From Macrotrachela quadricornifera (lineage: Eukaryota > Rotifera > Eurotatoria > Philodinida > Philodinidae): a stretch of 64,000 bases of DNA. Under the pieces are notes generated by a model. It did no database searches and was not told the origin of the DNA. It saw nothing but the letters and a program-made list of their open reading frames with translations. The DNA is taken from NCBI GenBank assembly GCA_022393335.1, contig JAJEKB010001368.1:873455-937454 (forward strand), written 5' to 3'. This document shows positions 56,752 to 64,000 of the stretch, piece after piece (the stretch's first letter is position 1; each line of letters begins with the position of its first letter). The position numbers and the translations under genes are program-made.

Positions 56752-59114
56752 CATAATATTTTTTTTCATTCTTATTCATATCATAAACTTTTCTTTTTCT
56801 TCTAAAATAAATAATTTTCTTTCGCGAAAGAAAGGGTAATAGGGCGTTTGAATACGCCGGCAAAAATGCTTAAAATTTGTCTTTCTATCTGTTCTAACCA
56901 ATCAGAAAACAGCTACGATTATATCGATAATACCAAGATGTAATAGTTTCTAAAAATGTTCACTCCCAAGATCGATCGATGGCATTAATTTTTTCTAAAA
57001 ATTTTGATAGAAATTTATGACTGTAGAAGGTTTTTTCTACGAAAATAACGATTTGTTTCTCGAATTGAAGCAGGGATCATATAACATAAAATAAGTTTGT
57101 AGTTTTACAGGTATGTTTGTGTATTCATCGCAATCGAAAAGTGGTGTCGTCTAGATTAATATTTAAAACTTGTGATGTGTCATAAGAAAACTCGACGAAG
57201 GATTGTTGAAGGTATAGAATTCGAATTGCGAGTCAACTTTGAGGTTAATAATAAGTAAATAAGTAACTTATAGATTTTTTTTGCTATTCTAAAAAGTTTG
57301 GTTCAAGATAACCGAAGATCGATAAATCAAGATTGAGTGGGTTTTATCAAATAAGTAAAAATAAATAATACGAACTGTCTTCAAGAAAAAGTCACCAAAG
57401 ATAATTTGCTATGAAAAACCCAAACCTGAGATTAGCTTTTTTCCAATATTATTAGTTAGTAAGTAACGATAAATGAATAAATCACAGTTTTCGATAAAAC
57501 TTCACTGACCATTAACAAGTATGGAAAATTCGGATTCGGAGTGAATAAAAGCTTTTTTGATCTATTTCTTACCCTTTTTAGTGAACTCCTTGTTATTTTA
57601 AGCTTGAATTAAGAATAATCGAGCGTCATGAATTCATGTTCGACACTGATTCTAATAGAAACATTTTTCTTTGCACATTACCATACGTTAGAGTTTTGAG
57701 TAAGATTTATACAGAGGTATGTAAAAAAAAAAGCAAAGTGACTGCTTAATGTCCTGTTGTTGAGTCTTCATAGACGTCAACCTTGAAACAACATTCAAAA
57801 GAGATGAAGATTTTTCCAACGTCACAATATAACGTACTCTATTGGTAGCCGTTTTTGAATAGTTTTCCGATTTTAATTCCTTAGTGAGCGTCTTCACAAG
57901 TGTCCAATAACTTTTTGAGAAGCATTTAAACGAGATGCATCTATTCAGTTCAAACTAAAACTAATATTGAAAGATATAGCGGTGTTAAATATGAAAACGA
58001 CTAGTCGTTAACTTAGAACGTTATTTCAAAGCATAGTTTTGAAATAAGTCTCAAATAATTTAAGTGGAGTTTCCAAGAACCTAATTAATCTTATTTGAAA
58101 ACAGATCCAACAAAATATTATTTTGTAAAAATAAAAAAGAAATTGAAAACTGATGAAAACTGCACAATGTTATCTGAGTGTTGGAAGTTTTCGATTTCGT
58201 ATCGGTATATTATGAATAAGCTATTTTTGGGCGCATGAGAATCCTAATGTGACAGAAGATAGACAAAAAAATAAACCGTATATAGAAACGACTAGTTGTT
58301 GATTTAAAAAGTTTATCATAAGTGCGATAAGTGAGATTTGAGGTACCTTAATAGATTCTCAAATAACTCAATTCTTGGAGAAAAATAATTGTTTATTAGA
58401 TATTTTATATAACAGAGCATACTGTAGCGTAAGCAGAAATAGATATATAGTCGTGTCTGCCAAAAACTTTAAGAAGCTATCCGAAATTCTCTAGTTTGAA
58501 AAAAGATATTTTTTCTTCATGAAATTGTGGTTTGGAGTGATCGCCACCTCGTCATGCTACTGAACTTGATGAACAAACTGAAATATCTGAACCGTATCTA
58601 ATTCCGTTTTCTTAAAGATACAGTCGTGTAACGATAAATACTGCGCTTAAAAAGACATGAATGTTTGTCTCTCCGTTTTGTTCAAACAAGTTAGAGTTTA
58701 GGATTAGAAAATACGACGTTCGAAACCACTAAATATGGTCATATATCTGCATTGCACTTGATCAAACTTAATCGCAGACAAAGAACTCGAACTTGAGATT
58801 TGCTTGTTATTTACATATGAATCTATATAGGGATATTTCTATGAAACGATCATCCCTACAGTGAATATTTTGTTTCGTAGCTTTCATGCAATCAATGAGA
58901 TTGAGATATAAGATAATCCAAATGAAAATTATTTTGAATGATAATCACACTAAATTTTCTTTCAGAAAAAGGTCAGCGACTCTGTAGGATGAGCGTTACT
59001 TTGTAAAAGAATCAAACACATAAATATATGGCATTGGTCTTTATGAAACAAATAATATTATGTGAGAGTGGATATAAAATATAGAATTTTTTATTTTTGT
59101 CAGCCGTTTTCTTT
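56752..59114. other. gene-poor spacer
   Basis: No gene supported. Two loosely similar stretches (AAACGACTAGTCGTTAAC near 57996 and AAACGACTAGTTGTTGATTT near 58285) may be remnants of one dispersed repeat. GGGCGTTTGAATACGCC near 56840 is a short GC hairpin. Confidence 0.35.
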
Positions 59115-59471
59115 TCAATCGAAAAAATTTTTATCATATTCTGTAATAAACACGGCGTAGAATTAAATATTTCAATTAAGAAGAAGAGTATTAGCAGACA
59201 AAAAATATAATATGATATTGACTTATTGTAGTACCTGTTGTGAAACCAATACTAATAATCCATATTCTTGAACTTCTTTTCTTTTTCTTTTTATTCTCTT
59301 TTTGAAAATTCCTACAATAAAATATATTTGATAACAATTAAGAAAAATTCAAAGATAGATTAATCTATCAATAAATTACTTAACATTTTTATTCACTAAT
59401 CGTTGAATAATATCAAAAGATGGTGACAAATTTTCTAAGAATGTATTCGATCTATGCCTTTCACTTGTCAT
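59115..59471 (-). CDS. three-exon short gene or 5' gene fragment, hypothetical
   Basis: Exons 59471-59380, 59311-59235 and 59140-59115, introns 68 and 94 nt with consistent phases, give 64 aa: MTSERHRSNTFLENLSPSFD, a Lys-rich stretch (NFQKENKKKKKRSS), a hydrophobic run (RIWIISIGFTTG) and a short tail ending FD. It resembles the cytoplasmic N terminus plus the start of a membrane segment of a larger protein. The last exon choice is weak, so this may be a gene truncated by rearrangement. Confidence 0.35.
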
Positions 59472-59599
59472 TAACATTATTATTGATCGTAACGGGTGCG
59501 CCAGGATTAATGGATCTTTCAGTATTATTAGCGATATCTTTTTCAATTTTCGTCCGATTGGATTAATTTCTTTTTAAAAGGTCTGCCATCTCGAGTTCT

Positions 59600-60700
59600 A
59601 CAAATCTATCCATTTAATGTGTAAACTCATAGGACATACAAAATTTGAGATAATGAAAAGTAAAGATCTTCAAAACGTCGTACTTTCAAAGTATCCAAAT
59701 AATGACATTCTAACAGAAATCTATCATGATTTAAATGGGAGTTTTGGTTTTAGCAATTATCAAAAGATGGTGCCAGATGATTCGTCGAACTAGGTCTATT
59801 CAATATCAAGTACAGCTGATGGTTCACATATAATCAGGACAAAAAAGAAAATTCAACAAGTGAAGAACTGTTTACGCCAAAAAAAGAGTATTAGCTCGAT
59901 CACTATCAATCAAGCTTGGTATTTCTCCAACAAGTGTCAGACGAAAATTAACAAATGATTTGGGACTAAAACTCTATAATGATCAGAAGATCAAACGAAA
60001 ACAGCTCGGAAGCTGGGTTCGAACAAAATTACAGAAAGAAGAAACGTTAATAATTCTCTTTTCAGATTAGAAGTTCTTTGACATCGATAGTGTCTATAAT
60101 ACTCAAAATGATCGAATGTGGGCAGTAAATTGCTCTGATGCCAGTGAAAAAGGTGGTATCAAGCAAAAACAAAAGTTCCACCAAAAGTAATGGTATAGTT
60201 GGGCGCCTGTTCCATGATTGTTACGCCCTTGGTCATTTTGGATGAAGAAACTGTTGATCATAATTGTTGTATCGAAAAAGTACTTCCCGTAGTCTTAAAA
60301 TACGAGAATGAAGTTTTCGAAAACGACAGGATCTTTCAGCACGATGATGCAAAGCTACACCAACATCATTTAAACACAACAATGTTGTCGGGACAATTTC
60401 CCATCATTTATTGACAGAGATCGTTGGTTATCAAATAGTCCAGATTTAAATTCTTTGGACTATTCAATTTGTGATGAACTTGTCAGCACTATCGATTGAG
60501 ACAAAGTCAAGTCAAAAACGACATTGATTCAACAACTGAAATCGTCTGCCAAAAATAACGTCGCGAATCAGTTGTCTTTGAAAGTTGTGCTAGTTAGACT
60601 AATCGATTGCACCACATTTCTCAAAATGATGAAGAACATTTATGTTGATAAAAAGAGCAAGTTTTTCTTAGATCTTGACATCGGGAATTTTAAAAAAATT
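59600..60700 (+). pseudogene. Tc1/mariner transposase, heavily frameshifted
   Basis: Starts near 59655 with MKSKDLQNVVLSKYPNNDIL (N-terminal helix-turn-helix), then a stop. ARSLSIKLGISPTSVRRKLT follows, then an FSD-stop-KFFDID block (first catalytic Asp) and NDRMWAVNCSDASEKGGIKQ. An open part (60199-60414) has IFQHDDAKLHQHH (second Asp), and finally SNSPDLNSLDYSICDELV (third acidic site). At least five frame breaks or stops make it dead. Terminal inverted repeats were not identified. A different lineage from the remnant at 41949. Confidence 0.8.
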
Positions 60701-60812
60701 TAGCGGATTCGATGAAAATTGAAAAAGTTAGTGGCAAAATAATGAGAGATCTATTTAACTTGATACACTCGTTACTATTACAGATTTTTTTATCAAATAC
60801 GGATATTCAACG

Positions 60813-61025
60813 TGCTTAGGTACTTTTGATGGCAGTCATGTGAGCATCAATCCACCTTTATGATTAGAATGTAATTGTTTTAATGATAAAAAAGATCATT
60901 CGATAATTTCTTTGACTGTCGTCAATCCTTCATTACAGTTTACTTTTTTAAATGTTGGCACACTCGATTGTTCAAAGTTAGCTGAAGTTATTCAACATGA
61001 AATCTCGATAAAAATTCCTCAATAA
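60813..61025 (+). pseudogene. PIF/Harbinger (DDE_Tnp_4-type) transposase fragment
   Basis: One frame reads CLGTFDGSHVSINPPL, TGA, LECNCFNDKKDHSIISLTVV, then NPSLQFTFLNVG and a short tail to TAA. GTFDGSH is the first catalytic Asp block of Harbinger-type transposases, and the KKDHSI..TVV..LQF segment matches the block that follows. Only ~70 codons remain. Confidence 0.65.
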
Positions 61026-61719
61026 TCCTAGTTTTAAATTCAAGAACCGAAATTTTACAATTACTTGTCTCATTTTTTGACTATGTAAATCATAATATAT
61101 ATAAATTTGATTCGATAACAATTCAGCTACTCCTTTATTTATTATCTCAACAAACAACAAATAAATACAAAACACCGTTTGTTTTTTGTTAACGATAATG
61201 ACACTTCAAATTAAATATTCAATCGCATAAATATTTAATCAGATAAACATTCATACAGATTTTAAATATATATTCAAAGGGTAACACATTTCAAAAATGA
61301 TCACTTGATTTTAGTAAGGAAATTGGATGTATGAAATGGAGACTAAAGTCAATACAAAGCAGTTTATCTGAGACCGAGACGAAAAAAAAATGATTGTGCA
61401 GAACCCTATGTATAATAGCAATACTTCTCATTAATGAATAAATCATATTATATATTAGGCCTACATCATGGAGGTATATTTAATACTCTCATTGGTTACT
61501 TAACTGGTAAGTGTGAACAAATTTTGATTTATAGTGAAGATAATATTGCGTCTGTTTTGTCATGTGAATGGTGTTCTTCATACAGAAAAAGAAGAAGGGA
61601 AAAATGAATAAATTCATTGAAGCGAGACAAGCAAATAAGAGACGAGGCGACGATCAGTAATAATAAAAACACTATAAATCCCTGACTTATTTCATTGAAA
61701 ACAACCATTTCTTATTACA
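61026..61719. other. intergenic, upstream of DUF1254/1214 copy B
   Basis: No gene. CACTATAAATCC at about 61669-61680, some 40-50 bp before the ATG at 61720, is a plausible TATA-type promoter element for copy B. Confidence 0.35.
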
Positions 61720-63579
61720 ATGCAATTATATCTGCTTACCCTTATTTTGTTGATCAATATTTCAATTGTTGATTCAGCAAAGGTTCAGAAGAAGGTCTGT
61801 TATTCTAAGAACATACAAAACATTGGCACAGATGCTTATATCTATGGATTTTCGTTAATCGTCAATGAAATAATTCGTGTACAATTTACTAATACTCCAG
61901 TACGTAATCCTTTTAGAGCTCCAATGGGTCAATTTTTGAATGCACGTGCTTATCCTACTGCAAGTTTTCGTGGTGTTGTAGCACCTAATGCAGATACACT
62001 TTACTCACTTGCATGGGTTGACCTTGACAATGAACCATGGGTTTTCTCACATCCTGATATGGGAGATCGATATTATCTTTTTCCTATACATACTCATTGG
62101 ATGGAAATAATCGAATCACCTGGAACACGTACTACTGGTTCAGCTGCTGCTACCTATGTACTCACTGGTCCCAAATGGAATGGTACATTACCATCAAATG
62201 TTCAACAACGTATAACTAAGCAGATTAATTCACCCACGCGATATATTCTCATTCTTGGACGAACGTATTCTACTGGTACAGACGAAGATTATGATGCTGT
62301 TCATGCGCTTCAAGATCAATACTTATTAGGACCACTTAGTGTTTTTATTAATAATGATAGCAATAGTTTTGCTAATTATACTCCACCATCATCTTTTAAT
62401 CCTAATCCAGGATTTAATACAACAGATACAGTGCGCAACGTCATTCTTAATATGAACATTTCCACCTATTTCAATATGATGGCATTACTTATGAAGGTAA
62501 ATAGTTTGGTTATATTTGTGATAAGATGATGTCTCAACTTTACAAAAGAATACTTCTTTTAGGAAGTGATACGTTCACAGTCTTTTGTTTCAAATTTCTA
62601 ACAACATTTTATCATTGAATAATTACTTAAATAAAAAATAATTTTTAATAGAGAATTGAGTTAAAAGAATGATTATGTCTTGTAAATTTAGTATTGACAG
62701 AAAAAAAATTTATCAATATTTTCAAATAATAATCTACGTAATTCAGTCGACAAATTTCAAATCATATTTTGTGCTCTTTTAAACTACGGATAAGTATTGT
62801 GTTCGAATTTCGATTCTGACCCTTAAAATAGGAGAAGGATAAGAAATTATTTTAAAAGTACGATGCATTACAATTGTGAAACTTATATTTTTGATTAATC
62901 TTACTTACAGGACAATCCACCATTTAAACAAGATGCTGACATTGTCAAAAAGATGGCTCAAATCGGTCTCATTCCAGGTCAACCATTCGACTGGTCCAAA
63001 CTCAGCAGTTCTATTCGGGCCGCACTAAAATCAGTTCCTCTACTCGCTCTCACTAAAATCAGTGTTGCTCAAAGCGCAGCTGGTATTGTGCGAAATGGTT
63101 GGTTCATTCCAAACACAGCGAATTATGGTACCGATTATCTTCGTCGTGCATATATTGCTACCGTTCTTTGGCCAGGTAATTTACCTGAAGATGCTTATTA
63201 TCCTAATACAAACGCCGATTCAAATGGCAGAAGACTATCAGGAAATTTTTCATACGTACTTCATTTTCCCAAAAATCAAACACCACCTGTCAATGCTTTT
63301 TGGTCAATCACTATGTATAATCCAGACTTGTTCTTTGTGGACAATTCGTTAAACCGATATACATTAAGTCCACGAGATTCGTTAATTTACAATCCTGATG
63401 ATGGTTCACTTGATCTTTACTTTCAAAATACACCTCCTGCAGTGGACAAACAGAATAATTGGCTACCAGCTCCTGCAGGACTTTTCATTGTAATGTTTCG
63501 CTTGTATTGGTCAAAAGTCTCTTTTTTTCCGGCTAACAATGATACATGGATGATTCCACCAATGACAAGACTTGTCTAA
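61720..63579 (+). CDS. secreted DUF1254/DUF1214 protein, copy B
   Basis: Exons 61720-62496 and 62911-63579 (414-nt intron, phase 0, donor directly after MMALLMK as in copy A) give 481 aa. Signal peptide at ~1-19 (MQLYLLTLILLINISIVDSA). DUF1254 segment: PNADTLYSLAWVDLDNEPWV, HPDMGDRYYLFPIHTHW, TGPKWNGTLPS. DUF1214 segment: LRRAYIATVLWPGNLPEDA, PPVNAFWSITMYNPDLFFV, NRYTLSPRDSLIYN. The protein is very similar to copy A end to end, while the introns are diverged in length and sequence. Both copies are intact. Function unknown in the family; bacterial ancestry is likely. Confidence 0.9.
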
Positions 63580-64000
63580 TAATACTATGTTATTCTTTTT
63601 TTTTTCTCTTCAAATAATCTTAGAACGTAATAAGTATTTTAAAATATGTAAGGGTTTAGAAAAACGTCTCTAGCAGTTATATTTTGATTTTTTTCTCATT
63701 CCAATAAATATTTTCAATCAGATCAAACTTCAAATAATAATCAATTTTGATTATATATCAGAAATTAGAATCAAAATTCAAACCAGAACTCAACATTAAT
63801 CATCTCGGATATCATGAGTAGACATGAGAAAGATTTCAACTTATTTTCCAATAGATCTGGCAATGTAGATTCTTTTATCTATTACTACAGTAGTGCACAT
63901 TAGACCATCAACGTGATTTAATAGGAGGGATTAATTTCAAAAATACGTTTTTTCTGGACCATCTTATGGATGGAACATAGCCTTTTTAGGGCATAGGATC
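63580..64000. other. 3' flank of copy B
   Basis: AATAAATA near 63703 is a possible polyadenylation signal. No other feature seen. Confidence 0.35.

Noticed and set aside
1..64000. Telomeric TGTGGG arrays, tRNA or rRNA genes
   Set aside because: No such tandem arrays or recognisable RNA-gene motifs seen by eye; a covariance-model scan could not be run.

Overview
The window looks like a bdelloid rotifer (Adineta/Rotaria-type) nuclear contig. It is AT-rich, and its genes carry mostly 43-70 nt GT-AG introns. The gene set is typical of bdelloids: an ADP-ribosyltransferase-TPR protein, a GH76 glycosidase and two DUF1254/DUF1214 proteins of bacterial type but with an intron, an ionotropic glutamate receptor with a GYG pore motif, a nuclear receptor, an FG-GAP membrane protein, and many short palindromic DNA transposons. 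All calls come from reading the sequence alone; no database search was run.

Layout. 1-8 kb is mostly non-coding, with a hidden Cys-rich gene (3447-3880, minus), a 57-codon ORF (4423-4596, minus) and a 0.76-kb foldback element. 8-13.3 kb holds the ART-TPR gene (7974-9948), a six-exon unknown membrane gene (10357-11336), and an intron-bearing LINE-type endonuclease region (11326-13282) with a premature stop and a frameshift. 16-24 kb has GH76 (minus), a nuclear receptor (plus), a 59-aa ORF (minus) and DUF1254/1214 copy A (minus). 25-30 kb holds a dead GPCR split by a hAT-type MITE, several foldback elements, and a two-TM protein gene with one in-frame TAG. 31-32 kb has a ChaC-like gamma-glutamylcyclotransferase. 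32-36 kb is gene-poor with a ~165-bp tandem repeat. 36.1-39.2 kb is a nested transposon complex: a foldback element, a second foldback inserted in it with a 9-bp duplication, and a 5'-truncated LINE with a 17-bp duplication. 39.7-40.8 kb encodes a secreted Cys-rich protein containing an assembly gap. 41-44 kb is a transposon graveyard. 45-47.6 kb is the glutamate receptor. 50.6-51.4 kb is a small type II membrane protein. 52-52.8 kb is a minisatellite. 54.9-56.75 kb is a six-exon FG-GAP membrane protein preceded by a perfect 28-bp hairpin. 59-61 kb has a three-exon gene fragment and mariner and PIF/Harbinger remains. 61.7-63.6 kb is DUF1254/1214 copy B, in the opposite orientation to copy A.

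The genes do not form a pathway. They are independent monocistronic genes: secreted or membrane proteins (GluR, FG-GAP, Cys-rich, DUF1254), metabolic enzymes (GH76, ChaC) and regulators (nuclear receptor, ART-TPR), separated by transposon-rich spacers. Exon boundaries were chosen by splice consensus plus reading-phase agreement, and several short or decayed genes were found only this way.
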